A DNA stretch of 64,000 bases. Origin: Pyxidicoccus parkwaysis (GTDB lineage Bacteria > Myxococcota > Myxococcia > Myxococcales > Myxococcaceae). Positions within the stretch are counted from its first letter, which is position 1; each line of letters starts with the position of its first letter. This document shows, piece after piece, positions 1-9,083 of the stretch. The translations under genes were made by a program, and so were the position numbers. The notes beneath the pieces are model-generated. The model was given only the letters and a program-made list of their open reading frames with translations. It was not told the DNA's origin and did no database searches. Where the stretch lies: NCBI RefSeq assembly GCF_017301735.1, contig NZ_CP071090.1, positions 2,532,001 through 2,596,000 of the forward strand, in the 5' to 3' direction.

Positions 1-803
1 GGCTGGCCGAGGAGGAAGGTGTCCACTGCGTGGGCGAAGCCGTCCTCGTCGTTGGAGCGCGTGACGTGGCGGGAGAGCCGCTGGACCTCCTCGTTGGCGT
101 TGCCCATGGCGATGCCCATTCCGGCGATGCTCAGCATGGGCAGGTCATTGAGCATGTCCCCGATGGCGGCAATCTGCTCCAGGGGAAGGTGGAGCAGGCG
201 CGCGGCCTCGCGCACGACCATGCCCTTGTTCGCCTCGGGGTGGGTGACGTCGAGGTAGTAGGACGTCGAGCGTGCCGCCGACGCGTCGGTTCCCAGCCGC
301 CGGGAGAGCTCGGCCTCGCAGTGCGCGACTCGCGCCGTGTCCTCGCTCACTCCCACGATTTTGATGGGGGCTTCGAGCACGGCGTGCAGGTCCTCGACGA
401 CGGTGGGGTCGAACCCGACGTTGCTCCGCTCTCGCGCCACGCGGAACGCGCTCGGGTCTCGAAGGAACCAGTCGGTGGCCTGATACACCCAGACATCCAT
501 GCCTGCTTGCAGGAGGTAGTCCACGGCCTGCCTGGCGATGTCCGGTGGAAGGGTCCGCTGCGCCAGCACCGTCGTGAGGTCTGGCTTGACGTACATGCCG
601 CCGTTGAAGGCGGCCAGGGGCGCGGTGAGCCCCAGCGCGGACACGAGGCTGGCCATCCCACGCGGTGGCCGCCCGCTGGTGACGGTGAACTGGATGCCGC
701 TGGCACGCAGCCGCGCGACAGCCTCCTGGGTCTTCACGGTGAGGACCTTGTCCTTCGTCACCATGGTCCCGTCGACATCCGCGATGAGCAACTTGATGGT
801 CAT
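1..803 (-). CDS. Cof-type HAD-superfamily sugar-phosphate phosphatase (3' end cut by window)
   Basis: Read on the minus strand from ATG at 803; the frame is still open at base 1, so the last few residues lie outside. About 267 codons are visible, close to the ~270 aa of the Cof/YbiV group. HAD motifs are in order: motif I DVDGT near residue 10, motif II TSGRP near residue 40, a C2-type cap, the motif III lysine in ANKG, and motif IV GDMLNDLPM near residue 225. The family dephosphorylates small phosphorylated metabolites such as sugar phosphates or FMN/PLP; the substrate cannot be read here. It is divergent from the aldolase-phosphoketolase operon, which fits a role in sugar-phosphate homeostasis (inference). 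Confidence 0.9.
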   Translation of the reverse strand, partial: MTIKLLIADVDGTMVTKDKVLTVKTQEAVARLRASGIQFTVTSGRPPRGMASLVSALGLTAPLAAFNGGMYVKPDLTTVLAQRTLPPDIARQAVDYLLQAGMDVWVYQATDWFLRDPSAFRVARERSNVGFDPTVVEDLHAVLEAPIKIVGVSEDTARVAHCEAELSRRLGTDASAARSTSYYLDVTHPEANKGMVVREAARLLHLPLEQIAAIGDMLNDLPMLSIAGMGIAMGNANEEVQRLSRHVTRSNDEDGFAHAVDTFLLGQ

Positions 804-1016
804 GGCTGTCTCCAGCGGCTACCCGTCCACCCGTGCCACCGCATGCGGGGCCCGGCCGACGACGGTTGAATCCACGACCAAGATGGCATCGCCACAGGGC
901 CGCCACATCCGGCCTACCTCCGCGTACGGGGGCAGGCTCGTTGACGAGCGCCCTCCCGCTGATTGCCGGCGCGCCGGGCTGCTCTCAGGTTTCCCTGCGT
1001 CGAATGGGAGGAAGAA

Positions 1017-2078
1017 ATGCCGACACTGCCAACCCTCGCTGAAACCGCGCGAGCACTCGTCGCCGACGGCAAGGGCATCCTGGCGGCGGACGAGACGGTC
1101 TCCACGATTACGAAGCGCCTGAAGGCGCGCGGCATCGAGTCGACCGCCGACAGCCGCCGCGCCTACCGGGAGATGCTCTTCAGCGCCCCCGACATCGCCG
1201 GCTTGATTGGCGGGGTCATCCTCCAGGACGAGACCATCCGCCAGGACAGCTCGACGGGCATTCCCCTGGTCGACCTGCTCGCGGGCCGGGGCATCATCCC
1301 CGGCATCAAGGTGGACGCCGGTGTCCGCCCGCTGGCCGGCTCGTCCGGAGAGGTCATCACGGAGGGGCTCGACGGGCTCCGTGAGCGGCTCGAGGAGTAC
1401 CGCGACCTCGGCGCGCGCTTCGCCAAGTGGCGCGCGGTCTTCACCATCCGCGACGGGCAGCCGTCCGAGTGGTGCATCCGCGCGAATGCGAACGCGCTCG
1501 CTCGCTATGCCGTGCTCTGCCAGGAGCAGGGCCTGGTGCCGATTGTCGAGCCCGAGGTCCTGATGGACGGCGCGCACGCGCTCGAGCGGTGCGAAGAGGT
1601 AACGGGGCGCGTGCTGCGCGGAGTCTTCGACGAGCTCTACGTCGCGCGCGTGTCCCTGGAGGGGATGCTGCTCAAGCCCAACATGGCCATTTCGGGCCAG
1701 GACGCCCCCCGGAAGGCCTCGGCGCGGGAAGTGGCGGAGGCGACGCTGCGCGTGCTGATGCGCCATGTGCCGCCCGCGGTGCCCGGCATCGTCTTCCTCT
1801 CCGGCGGCCAGGACCATGTCCAGGCCACCGAGAACCTCAACGCCATCAATCAACTGGAGGTCCAGAAGCCCTGGAAGCTGACCTTCTCCTACGGCCGCGC
1901 GCTGCAGGACGAGGCGCTCCAGGCCTGGCAGGGGCGCGCGGAGAACGTGCCCGCCGGCCAGCAGCTCTTCCACCACCGCGCGTGGTGCGACAGCGCGGCG
2001 GCCCTGGGCCGGTACCGCGGCGACATGGAAGGCCTTCACAGCACCCAGATGGGAGACACGCCATGGCAGACCCAGTAG
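1017..2078 (+). CDS. class I fructose-bisphosphate aldolase
   Basis: A 353-aa Schiff-base aldolase of the animal/plant type, cleaving fructose-1,6-bisphosphate to DHAP and GAP in the cytoplasm. The N-terminus carries [12 protein letters not shown] supplies one active-site lysine, and LLKPNM contains the Schiff-base lysine; FLSGGQ follows in the phosphate-binding region. ATG 1017 is chosen because GGGAGGAAG lies just upstream; an in-frame GTG/ATG extension further 5' has no ribosome site. It overlaps the phosphoketolase start by 16 bp, so the two are translationally coupled. Together with xfp and ackA it makes a short fructose-phosphate-to-acetate module. Confidence 0.95.
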   Translation: MPTLPTLAETARALVADGKGILAADETVSTITKRLKARGIESTADSRRAYREMLFSAPDIAGLIGGVILQDETIRQDSSTGIPLVDLLAGRGIIPGIKVDAGVRPLAGSSGEVITEGLDGLRERLEEYRDLGARFAKWRAVFTIRDGQPSEWCIRANANALARYAVLCQEQGLVPIVEPEVLMDGAHALERCEEVTGRVLRGVFDELYVARVSLEGMLLKPNMAISGQDAPRKASAREVAEATLRVLMRHVPPAVPGIVFLSGGQDHVQATENLNAINQLEVQKPWKLTFSYGRALQDEALQAWQGRAENVPAGQQLFHHRAWCDSAAALGRYRGDMEGLHSTQMGDTPWQTQ

Positions 2079-4534
2079 GCACCGAGGAAGCGGGGTACGG
2101 AAAGCCGTTGTCCGCCAGGGAGCAGGGGCAGGGGCCCTCCGTGCCCGGCCGCGAGCGGACCCGGGGCGGGGGACCGCTCACCTCCCGCGAAGTGGAGTTG
2201 ATGAACGCGTACTGGCGGGCCTGCAACTACCTGTCGGTGGGGATGATCTACCTCAAGGACAACCCCCTGCTGCGCAGGCCCCTGAAAGACGAGGACATCA
2301 AGCACCGCCTGCTGGGCCACTGGGGCGCGAGCCCGGCGCTCTCGTTCGTCTGGGTCCACCTCAACCGGCTCATCGTCGAGCAGGATTTGGATGTGATTTT
2401 CGTGGCGGGCCCCGGCCATGGCGCGCCGGGTGTGCTCGGGCCGGCGTACCTCGAGGGCACCTACTCGGAGGTCTATCCGGACAAGAGCATGGACGCGGAG
2501 GGGATGCAGAAGTTCTTCAAGCAGTTCTCCTTCCCCGGCCACATCGGCAGTCACGTCACGCCGGAGACGCCGGGCTCCATCCATGAAGGTGGCGAGCTCG
2601 GCTACAGCCTCTCGCATGCATACGGCATGGCCTTCGACAATCCAGACGTCATCGTCGCCTGCGTCGTGGGTGACGGCGAGGCGGAGACGGGGCCGCTGGC
2701 GACGGCGTGGCACTCGAACAAGTTCATCAATCCCAGACGCGACGGCGCCGTGCTGCCCATCCTGAACCTCAACGGGTACAAAATCGCCAACCCGACCATC
2801 CTCGCGCGCATCAGCCCGGAGGAGCTCGAGGCCCTGTTCGTGGGCTACGGCTACAAGCCCTACTTCGTCGAGGGCAGCGACCCGGAAGAGATGCACCAGA
2901 AGATGGCAGAGACGATGGAGCGCGCCGTCGAGGAGATCCGGGCCGTGCAGAAGCAGGCCCGGCAGGCGGACACGGAGGTGACGCGCCCCCGGTGGCCGAT
3001 GATCGTCCTGCGCTCGCCCAAGGGCTGGACGGGACCGAAGGAACTGGAAGGGCACACCCTGGAAGGCTCGTGGCGCTCGCACCAGGTGCCCTTCGGCGAC
3101 GTGCGAGGCAATCCCTCGCACCTGAAGGCGCTCGAGACCTGGATGCGCAGCTACCGGCCCGAGGAGCTGTTCGACGAGAACGGGCGGCTGATTCCGGAGC
3201 TGCGGGCGCTCGCGCCCAAGGGACGCCGGAGAATGAGCGCGAACCCGCATGCCAACGGCGGCGTGCTGCGCAAGGACCTCAAGCTGCCCGACATCCGGGA
3301 GTATGCGGTCAAGGTCGTGGAGCGCGGCACCACGCTGCACGAGAACACGAAGCCGCTCGGCGAGTTCCTGCGCGACGTGATGCGGAACAACATGACGAAC
3401 TTCCGCGTCTTCGGCCCGGATGAGACGGCCTCGAACCGGCTCCAGGCCATCTACCAGGTGAGCAAGAAGACCTGGATGGCGGAGATGCTGCCGGTGGACG
3501 CGGACGGCGGCGAGCTCTCGCGGGACGGCCGCGTGATGGAGATGCTGTCGGAGCACACGCTGCTCGGCTGGCTCGAGGGGTACCTGCTCACGGGCCGCCA
3601 CGGCTTCTTCCACACGTACGAGGCGTTCGCCCACGTCATCGACTCCATGTTCAACCAGCACGCCAAGTGGTTGGACATCAGCAAGAACCACGTGAAATGG
3701 CGGGCGCCCGTCGCCTCGGAGAACATCCTGCTGTCCTCGACGGTGTGGCGTCAGGACCACAACGGGTTCTCCCACCAGGACCCGGGGTTCATCGACCTGG
3801 TGACCAACAAGTCGGCGTCCGTCACGCGCATCTACCTGCCGCCGGACGCGAACACGCTGCTGGTGGTGGCGGACCAGTGCCTGCGGAGCACCGACCTCAT
3901 CAACGTCATCGTCGCGGACAAGCAGAAGCACCTGCAGTTCACGAGCATCGACGAGGCCATTGCCCACTGCGCCAAGGGCGCGGGCATCTGGACGCGGGCC
4001 AGCACGGACCTGGACGCGGACCCGGACGTCGTCCTGGCGTGCTGCGGAGACATCGCCACGCAGGAGGCGCTGGCCGCGGCCTCCATCCTGCGCGAGCGTG
4101 CGCCCAACCTGAAGCTGCGCTTCGTCAACGTCGTGGACCTGTTCAAGCTCCAGTCGGCGGAGGAGCATCCGCACGGCTCGACGGAGCGCGAACTCGAGGG
4201 CCTGTTCACGGCGGACAAGCCCATCATCTTCAACTTCCACGGCTACGCGTCGCTCATCCACAAGCTCGCGTACCGCTTCAAGAACCAGGAGAACCTGCAC
4301 GTGCATGGCTACCAGGAGAAGGGCAACATCAACACGCCCTTCGAGCTGGCCATCCTGAACGAGACGTCCCGCTTCCATCTGGTCATCGACATCATCGACC
4401 GGGTGCCTGCGCTGCGCGCGAAGGCGGGCCACCTGAAGGAGGAGATGCGCAACGCCATCATCGGGAACCTGGCCTACGCGCACGAGCACGGCAGGGACCG
4501 GCCTGAAATCGCCGACTGGACGTGGCCGGACTGA
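2063..4534 (+). CDS. xfp: xylulose-5-phosphate/fructose-6-phosphate phosphoketolase
   Basis: An 823-aa ThDP-dependent phosphoketolase (family usually 790-830 aa). It splits Xu5P to GAP plus acetyl-phosphate, or F6P to erythrose-4-P plus acetyl-phosphate. The N-terminal domain has [10 protein letters not shown], then the ThDP/Mg motif GDGEAETGP; the central and C-terminal domains include the characteristic [10 protein letters not shown] and SHQDPGF segments. The start at ATG 2063 lies inside the 3' end of the aldolase gene; longer open sequence upstream is just the aldolase region in another frame. The stop is 3 bp from ackA, whose product uses the acetyl-phosphate. Substrate preference (Xu5P only or dual) cannot be decided from sequence. 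Confidence 0.97.
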   Translation: MADPVGTEEAGYGKPLSAREQGQGPSVPGRERTRGGGPLTSREVELMNAYWRACNYLSVGMIYLKDNPLLRRPLKDEDIKHRLLGHWGASPALSFVWVHLNRLIVEQDLDVIFVAGPGHGAPGVLGPAYLEGTYSEVYPDKSMDAEGMQKFFKQFSFPGHIGSHVTPETPGSIHEGGELGYSLSHAYGMAFDNPDVIVACVVGDGEAETGPLATAWHSNKFINPRRDGAVLPILNLNGYKIANPTILARISPEELEALFVGYGYKPYFVEGSDPEEMHQKMAETMERAVEEIRAVQKQARQADTEVTRPRWPMIVLRSPKGWTGPKELEGHTLEGSWRSHQVPFGDVRGNPSHLKALETWMRSYRPEELFDENGRLIPELRALAPKGRRRMSANPHANGGVLRKDLKLPDIREYAVKVVERGTTLHENTKPLGEFLRDVMRNNMTNFRVFGPDETASNRLQAIYQVSKKTWMAEMLPVDADGGELSRDGRVMEMLSEHTLLGWLEGYLLTGRHGFFHTYEAFAHVIDSMFNQHAKWLDISKNHVKWRAPVASENILLSSTVWRQDHNGFSHQDPGFIDLVTNKSASVTRIYLPPDANTLLVVADQCLRSTDLINVIVADKQKHLQFTSIDEAIAHCAKGAGIWTRASTDLDADPDVVLACCGDIATQEALAAASILRERAPNLKLRFVNVVDLFKLQSAEEHPHGSTERELEGLFTADKPIIFNFHGYASLIHKLAYRFKNQENLHVHGYQEKGNINTPFELAILNETSRFHLVIDIIDRVPALRAKAGHLKEEMRNAIIGNLAYAHEHGRDRPEIADWTWPD

Positions 4535-4537
4535 GGC

Positions 4538-5788
4538 ATGGAGCCGCGGACTGTTGAAACGGGCAGCGCGCCAGACGCGCTGCTCGTGCTCAATGCGGGC
4601 TCGTCGAGCCTGAAGTTCTCCGTCTTCGTGGGTGACGAGGCTCCTCGGCTCTACCTGAAAGGGGAGTTCCAGGAGCTGTCGACCCATCCGCGCTTCAGCG
4701 CGCGCGCGGATGGAGCCCGCGTGGGTGAGAGGGATTGGCCCGAGGGGACGCAGCTGGGACACGAGGGCGCCATCGACTACCTGTTCGAGTGGGGACGGCA
4801 GGGGGTGCTCGGCGGGCACCGTGTCGCGGCCGTGGGGCACCGTGTGGTTCACGGCGGCACGCGGTTCTCCGGGCCGGCGCTCATCGACGCGGAGACGTTG
4901 GCGGAATTGGAGGCGTTGATTCCGCTGGCGCCGCTGCACCAGCCCCACTGCGTGGCGGCCATCCGCGCTGTCTCGCGGACGGCGCCCGAGGTGCCGCAGG
5001 TGGCGTGCTTCGATACGGCGTTCCATCGCACGCTGCCGCATGTGGCGCAGGCGTTCGCGCTGCCAAGGCGGTATGCGGAGGAGGGCATCCGCCGGTATGG
5101 GTTTCATGGGCTTTCGTATGAGTACATCGCCTCGACGCTGCCGCGTGTCTCGCCGGGGGCCGCCCAGGGGCGTACGGTGGTGGCGCACCTGGGGAACGGC
5201 GCGAGCATGTGCGCGATGCGCGGAGGGCGCAGTGTGGCGACGACCATGGGGCTCACCGCGCTGGATGGGCTGATGATGGGGACGCGCTGTGGTGCCATCG
5301 ACCCCGGGGTGTTGCTGTATCTGATGGACAGGCACGGCATGGACGCGCGGGCGCTGGAGCGGCTGTTGTATGAGCAGTCCGGGCTGCTGGGGGTGTCAGG
5401 GGAGTCCAGCGACATGCGGGAGCTGCTGGAGGGCTCCGGTGAAGCCGTGTCCGAGGCGCTGGAGTTGTTCGTGTATCGGATTGCCCGCGAGCTTGGCTCG
5501 CTTGCGGCGGCGCTGCATGGGCTGGATGCGGTTGTATTTACGGGGGGCATTGGCGAGCACGCCGCGCCGATTCGCGAGCGGGTTTGTCGGGAGGCGAGCT
5601 GGCTGGGGCTGGAGCTCGATGAGACGGCCAACGCGAGCGGGGGGCCGTGCATCACGATGCCCGGCAGCCGCGTCTCTGTCTGGGTGGTTCCCACGAACGA
5701 GGAGGCGATGATTGCCCGCCACACGCGGCGCGTGCTCCAGGCAGGCGCTCAGGGGCAGATGACAACGCCGGAGTCGCTCAGGGAGTGA
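4538..5788 (+). CDS. ackA: acetate kinase
   Basis: A 416-aa ASKHA-fold acetate kinase that converts acetyl-phosphate and ADP to acetate and ATP. It starts with the family signature VLNAGSSSLKF, has the second signature around GHRVVHGG, RYGFHGLSY, the phosphate loop AHLGNGAS, the catalytic segment near MMGTRCG, and the adenosine-binding GGIGE near residue 335. It is the third gene of the operon, 3 bp after xfp. No phosphotransacetylase is nearby, so the acetyl-phosphate most plausibly comes from the phosphoketolase and is cashed in for ATP. A strong hairpin overlaps its stop codon. Confidence 0.97.
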   Translation: MEPRTVETGSAPDALLVLNAGSSSLKFSVFVGDEAPRLYLKGEFQELSTHPRFSARADGARVGERDWPEGTQLGHEGAIDYLFEWGRQGVLGGHRVAAVGHRVVHGGTRFSGPALIDAETLAELEALIPLAPLHQPHCVAAIRAVSRTAPEVPQVACFDTAFHRTLPHVAQAFALPRRYAEEGIRRYGFHGLSYEYIASTLPRVSPGAAQGRTVVAHLGNGASMCAMRGGRSVATTMGLTALDGLMMGTRCGAIDPGVLLYLMDRHGMDARALERLLYEQSGLLGVSGESSDMRELLEGSGEAVSEALELFVYRIARELGSLAAALHGLDAVVFTGGIGEHAAPIRERVCREASWLGLELDETANASGGPCITMPGSRVSVWVVPTNEEAMIARHTRRVLQAGAQGQMTTPESLRE

Positions 5789-5796
5789 CTCCGGCG
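5766..5796 (+). terminator. 14-bp hairpin over the ackA stop codon
   Basis: The arm CGCCGGAGTCGCTC (5766-5779) pairs with GAGTGACTCCGGCG (5783-5796) with one G-U wobble and a 3-nt loop. The ackA TGA is inside the right arm. No T tract follows, so it is either a weak or Rho-assisted terminator or an mRNA 3'-end stabiliser. The core is shared with the tRNA terminator near 9060 and a copy near 32905. Confidence 0.5.
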
Positions 5797-5986
5797 GGTA
5801 GGGCACCAGACAACGTGTGGGCGGTCAGTCGGGTTCGGCGGAGGCCGGGGCCAGCTCATGTGGAGTAAGGAACGCCACGTCACCTCTCCAAGGCTCCGGC
5901 CAAGATTCGAGTGGTGCCGGAACCATCACCACGCTGGCCTTCGATGAGGACGGCGAGGGGCGGCATCAATCGTCCCCCCGTTGTCG

Positions 5987-6364
5987 TTATGGCTCTCCGG
6001 CCATGTCTTCTAGCTGAGTTTCGGCAATCTCGCGGTAGTGCGGCACCACTTCAACCGCCAGCACATCCCGGATTTCCTGGCGGGCGCGGTCGAAGTCTCC
6101 CGCCAGTCGGTAGCGCTTCGCCCGATAAAGCGCATCCATGAGTCTGTCTGAGCCGTCCTTGATGCGCCTTGCGGCTTCCAGCACGAGAGCTTTGGCCGTG
6201 TCGGCGCTGGCGAGGGCGGACGCCGCGTCAGCTTTGCTGATGCCTACTTCGGCGGCAGTGCGCTCCAGCAATTCCCGCACGTCATCCGTGAGCGTCAGGC
6301 GTTCACCGTTTTGCACGCGACGCGCGAGGGCTCGCACTGGTGTCCAATCAAGTTCGTCGGGCAT
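5987..6364 (-). CDS. DUSAM domain-containing protein
   Basis: A 125-aa acidic cytosolic-type protein with no signal peptide or membrane segment. The pattern D-W-x-x-VRALARRVxxGERLTL near the start, then VRELLERTAAEVGIS, AxRIKDGSDRL and the C-terminal VVPHYREIAETQLE, matches the DUSAM (DUF2379-like) family, which is restricted to myxobacteria and of unknown function. ATG 6364 is chosen because the upstream gene stops 2 bp before it and similarity begins here. It is the second gene of a two-gene minus-strand unit with the Cys-rich protein. Such paired small genes could be toxin/immunity-like, but nothing in the sequence proves it. Confidence 0.75.
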   Translation of the reverse strand: MPDELDWTPVRALARRVQNGERLTLTDDVRELLERTAAEVGISKADAASALASADTAKALVLEAARRIKDGSDRLMDALYRAKRYRLAGDFDRARQEIRDVLAVEVVPHYREIAETQLEDMAGEP

Positions 6365-6366
6365 GC

Positions 6367-6741
6367 CTACTTCCTCTTCTTCGGCGGGAAACACTGGTCC
6401 GCAGGCCATTCGTGCTGGCCTTCGCAGTAGCGGAAGCAGTTGTAGCAGTTGCCCATCCATCCATCGTCCTGGCAGTCGCCATAGTTCCGAATGCAGCGGC
6501 GCTTCCACTCAGGCAGGTCCGCGTTGTGCGCATCGTCCCATTCCTGGGCGGCGTCGGCCGCCGCTTTTCCGCCGCCCATGAGGACGGCGGCCTCGGCAGC
6601 GGAGACGCCGCACGCCTCCGGGCCGAAGCGCTGGATGCAGCACGTCTCGCTGTCGATGCAGGTGGCTTGGGCATAGGCATCGCGGCGGCTCCCCGTGGAG
6701 TGCGCGGAGCCGGAGCACCCAGGGCCAGGGCAGCAAGGCAC
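6367..6741 (-). CDS. Cys-rich small secreted-type protein, N-terminus apparently frameshifted
   Basis: The open frame (~124 aa from a GTG at 6741) has about 15 cysteines, with the C-terminal pattern RCIRNYGDC, GNCYNCFRYCEGQHEWP seen in short myxobacterial exported proteins that often precede DUSAM genes (recalled, unverified). The frame has no proper start. In the neighbouring frame, ATG 6776 or 6749 opens a hydrophobic stretch MLLCLAALALG. One extra G in the GGG at 6718-6720 would join it to CSGSAH and create a standard lipobox LALGC. So the intact ancestor was probably a ~130-aa lipoprotein, and here it carries a one-base deletion or a sequencing error. Product function is unknown. Confidence 0.6.
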   Translation of the reverse strand: MPCCPGPGCSGSAHSTGSRRDAYAQATCIDSETCCIQRFGPEACGVSAAEAAVLMGGGKAAADAAQEWDDAHNADLPEWKRRCIRNYGDCQDDGWMGNCYNCFRYCEGQHEWPADQCFPPKKRK

Positions 6742-6871
6742 AAGAGCATTGGCGTCGTGTTATTCCTATTTAACATGAAATACAGACTAAGTTCACCTTG
6801 AGGCTTGCGTCCAGTGCTACGACGGCGCCGCACGTGACGCCATCGTCCTCCTGGGAGAACCAGAGGGACGT

Positions 6872-6915
6872 GTGGCAAGGGGCGGAATTGAACCGACTCG
6901 CTGTGAATCATGGGA
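6872..6915 (-). other. tRNA 3'-half fragment (candidate attachment-site scar)
   Basis: On the minus strand, 36 of 44 positions match the 3' half of the intact CAT tRNA at 9084-9157, from the anticodon loop (CCCATGA) through the T-arm (GTCGG TTCAATT CCGCC) to the acceptor and discriminator CCTTGCCA. The matching 5' half is absent: no acceptor partner or D-arm precedes it. It cannot be a working tRNA. A fragment that begins in the anticodon loop is the usual footprint of tyrosine-integrase insertion, but no integrase is present in the window. Confidence 0.55.
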
Positions 6916-7063
6916 CTCCGCGGCGAGAGTGATGCGCGCCAACGGACGCAGGGCTGATGGGAGTGGGAAGGGGCGCCAGCCCCTCACGAGCCATCCGGAA
7001 AGCTGATGGCACATCGCACCTTTCGACTGGTTCACTGATGGTACCGGGGGCAGCTTGGGCATC

Positions 7064-8068
7064 ATGGATGCTCCTCCCTGTCGCACCGATATCGAGTCTG
7101 TTTCGCCTTCATCCCGATACACGTCCTGGAGTTTGGGGCACGTGCTCGTGCCGCTCGGCGCGGTGCTCAGCCTGTTTCCCTTCGTGTCCACCGGAGTCGC
7201 GTTGGTCGCGGGCGTGCTGGTGGCCGTGGGGCCAGGCAATCCGTATGGGGCGCTCACCCGCCGTGTCACGCCCAGGCTGCTGGCGCTCGCGGTGGTGGGG
7301 TTGGGCGCGGGCATGGACCTGCGGGTGGTGGCGGCCGTGGGAGTTCAGGGCATCGGCTACACGGTGGTGGGCATCGCCGCATGTCTGGTGTTGGGGATGC
7401 TGCTGACACGGGCGCTCGGTGTTTCACGGGAGGCAGGGCTGCTCATCAGCATCGGCACGGCCATCTGTGGAGGCAGTGCCATCGCGGCGGTGGTGCCGGT
7501 GCTGCGCCCGAAGGAGCACGAGGTGTCCGTCGCGCTGGGGACGGTGTTCCTGCTCAACGCGGTGGCGCTCTTCGTCTTCCCCGCAGTAGGGCACGCGGTG
7601 GGCCTGGACGCGCACCAGTTCGGACTGTGGAGCGCGCTGGCCATCCACGACACCAGCTCCGTGGTGGGCGCGGCGATGCGGTACGGCCCGAAGGCGCTGG
7701 AGGTGGCCACCACGGTGAAGCTGGCGCGGGCGCTCTGGATTGTCCCGCTGACAGTGGCGGTGGGAGCCTGGCGGAGGAGGACAGGCGCGGAGGTGGAGCA
7801 GGGCAGGGCGCGCCGGCCCTGGTTCATCCTCGGCTTCATCGCGGCGGCGGCGCTCGTCACGTGGGTGCCGGCGCTCCGGCCCGCGGGGCACGTAGTGGCG
7901 GCCGTGTCGCGTCAGGCGCTGGTGCTGACGTTGTTCCTCATCGGCGCCAACCTCACGCGGAGCGCGGTGCGCGCGGTGGGCGTGCGGCCCCTGGCGCAGG
8001 GCGTGGGCCTGTGGGTGTGCATGGCCGGCCTGAGCCTGGGCGCCATCGCGCTCCACATCATCTCCTGA
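7064..8068 (+). CDS. YeiH/UPF0324 family putative sulfate exporter
   Basis: A ~334-aa polytopic membrane protein of the conserved YeiH family (PF03601), with about 10 hydrophobic segments. Visible family marks are GLGAGMDL near residue 80, the hallmark AICGGSAIAA, and ALAIHDTSSVVGAA around residue 200. Members are predicted to export sulfate or related anions; transport is not proven for most. The start could be TTG 7055 or ATG 7064; I use ATG. It converges with the LysR gene with a 3-bp gap. In enterobacteria yeiH is neighboured by the LysR gene yeiE, so the pairing is conserved although the orientation differs. Confidence 0.85.
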   Translation: MDAPPCRTDIESVSPSSRYTSWSLGHVLVPLGAVLSLFPFVSTGVALVAGVLVAVGPGNPYGALTRRVTPRLLALAVVGLGAGMDLRVVAAVGVQGIGYTVVGIAACLVLGMLLTRALGVSREAGLLISIGTAICGGSAIAAVVPVLRPKEHEVSVALGTVFLLNAVALFVFPAVGHAVGLDAHQFGLWSALAIHDTSSVVGAAMRYGPKALEVATTVKLARALWIVPLTVAVGAWRRRTGAEVEQGRARRPWFILGFIAAAALVTWVPALRPAGHVVAAVSRQALVLTLFLIGANLTRSAVRAVGVRPLAQGVGLWVCMAGLSLGAIALHIIS

Positions 8069-8071
8069 GGC

Positions 8072-8986
8072 TCAGGGCTGGAGCAGGGAAGGCGGCGAGG
8101 CGCGGGCATGGCGCAGGAAGCGGCCGGCGGCGCCCGAGGGCGTGTCCACGGGCAGCACCCACGAGAAGGCCCGCTCCACCCGGAGCCCCGGCACCGGCAG
8201 CAAGCGGAGGCGGCCCGAGGCGCGCTCGGCCTGGATGCTCCAGAGGGAGAGGAAGCCCACGCCGAGCCCCGCGGACACGGCGCCCTTGATGGCCTCGGTG
8301 CTGCCGAGCTGCAGGTCCCCCGCGCGGGGCCCTCTCCGGACACCGGCCTTTCGCAGGGCGCGCTCCATGACGGCGCGGGTGCCCGAGCCCGGCTCGCGCC
8401 ACAGCAGCGGCACGGCCTCGAGCATGGCGACCGAGCGCACGCGGAGCAGCTCTGCTGGCGCCTGCGAGGAGATGACGGGAACCAGCTCGTCGTCGAGGTA
8501 GTGCTCCAGGCGGATGCGGGGCGCGCGGGCGTGGCCCTCCACGAGTCCCAGCGGCACGCGCCCCTCGCCCACCCAGGCCAGCACCTGCTCGGTGTTGCCC
8601 ACCTCCAGGCGCACCTTCACGTCCGGGTGGAGGCGGAGGAAGGACGCCAGCAGCTCCGGCACGACGGAGCTGGCGACGGTGGTGCTCGCCGCCAGGGCCA
8701 GCTCTCCGCCCACGGCCTCCTCGCCCGCCACCGCGAGCGCCGCCTCGTCGAGGAGCTGCTGGTGGCGCCGGGCGTACTCCAGCAGGACGCGTCCGGCCTC
8801 GTTGAGTCGCACTCCCCGTGCGGTTCGCACCAGCAGGGGACGGCCGCACTCGCGCTCCAACTGGTGGATGTGCGCGGTGACGGCCGGCTGCGACAGGTGC
8901 AGCAGCCGCGAGGCCGCGGACACCTGGCCCGTCGTCGCCACCACACGGAAGGTCTCGAGACGGCGCGGGTCGAGTCGGGTGGGCAC
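8072..8986 (-). CDS. LysR-family transcriptional regulator
   Basis: A 304-aa regulator. The N-terminal winged HTH is clear: RRLETFRVVATTGQVSAASRLLHLSQPAVTAHIHQLERECG, followed by the linker helix and a periplasmic-binding-protein-like effector domain from ~residue 90 (ELALAASTTV, GLVEG, TEAIKGAVSAGLGVGFLS). The layout is closest to the CysB/CbbR/YeiE side of the family. It is convergent with the YeiH exporter, which it probably regulates (inference from conserved neighbourhood). The start ATG is at 8986. Confidence 0.9.
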   Translation of the reverse strand: MPTRLDPRRLETFRVVATTGQVSAASRLLHLSQPAVTAHIHQLERECGRPLLVRTARGVRLNEAGRVLLEYARRHQQLLDEAALAVAGEEAVGGELALAASTTVASSVVPELLASFLRLHPDVKVRLEVGNTEQVLAWVGEGRVPLGLVEGHARAPRIRLEHYLDDELVPVISSQAPAELLRVRSVAMLEAVPLLWREPGSGTRAVMERALRKAGVRRGPRAGDLQLGSTEAIKGAVSAGLGVGFLSLWSIQAERASGRLRLLPVPGLRVERAFSWVLPVDTPSGAAGRFLRHARASPPSLLQP

Positions 8987-9033
8987 GGCGGCCTCCGGGC
9001 GAACCGCCCTGAGCCCGTCCGGACCTCAGGGCT

Positions 9034-9076
9034 GAAAAAAGAAAACCCCGGAATCACTCAGGGAGTGACTCCGGGG
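9034..9076 (-). terminator. intrinsic terminator of the CAT tRNA
   Basis: Reading minus: CCCCGGAGTCACTC, short loop, GAGTGATTCCGGGG, then TTTTCTTTTTT. The stem is 14 bp with one mismatch and lies 7 bp past the tRNA 3' end. It is a textbook Rho-independent terminator and one of the copies of a dispersed palindrome in this window. Confidence 0.88.
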
Positions 9077-9083
9077 TCGACTG

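Noticed and set aside
2036..5335. Long open frame antisense to xfp-ackA (and similar ones antisense to the CPR-like/coaBC region and the giant surface genes)
   Set aside because: Shadows of high-GC3 coding strands: Arg/His/Val-rich composition, no family match, and they lie fully opposite well-recognised genes.
6872..9083. A tRNA-integrated prophage or island between the tRNA scar and the intact tRNA
   Set aside because: No integrase, phage or mobility gene inside; the exporter and LysR genes look like resident chromosomal genes. Only the att-like scar is kept.
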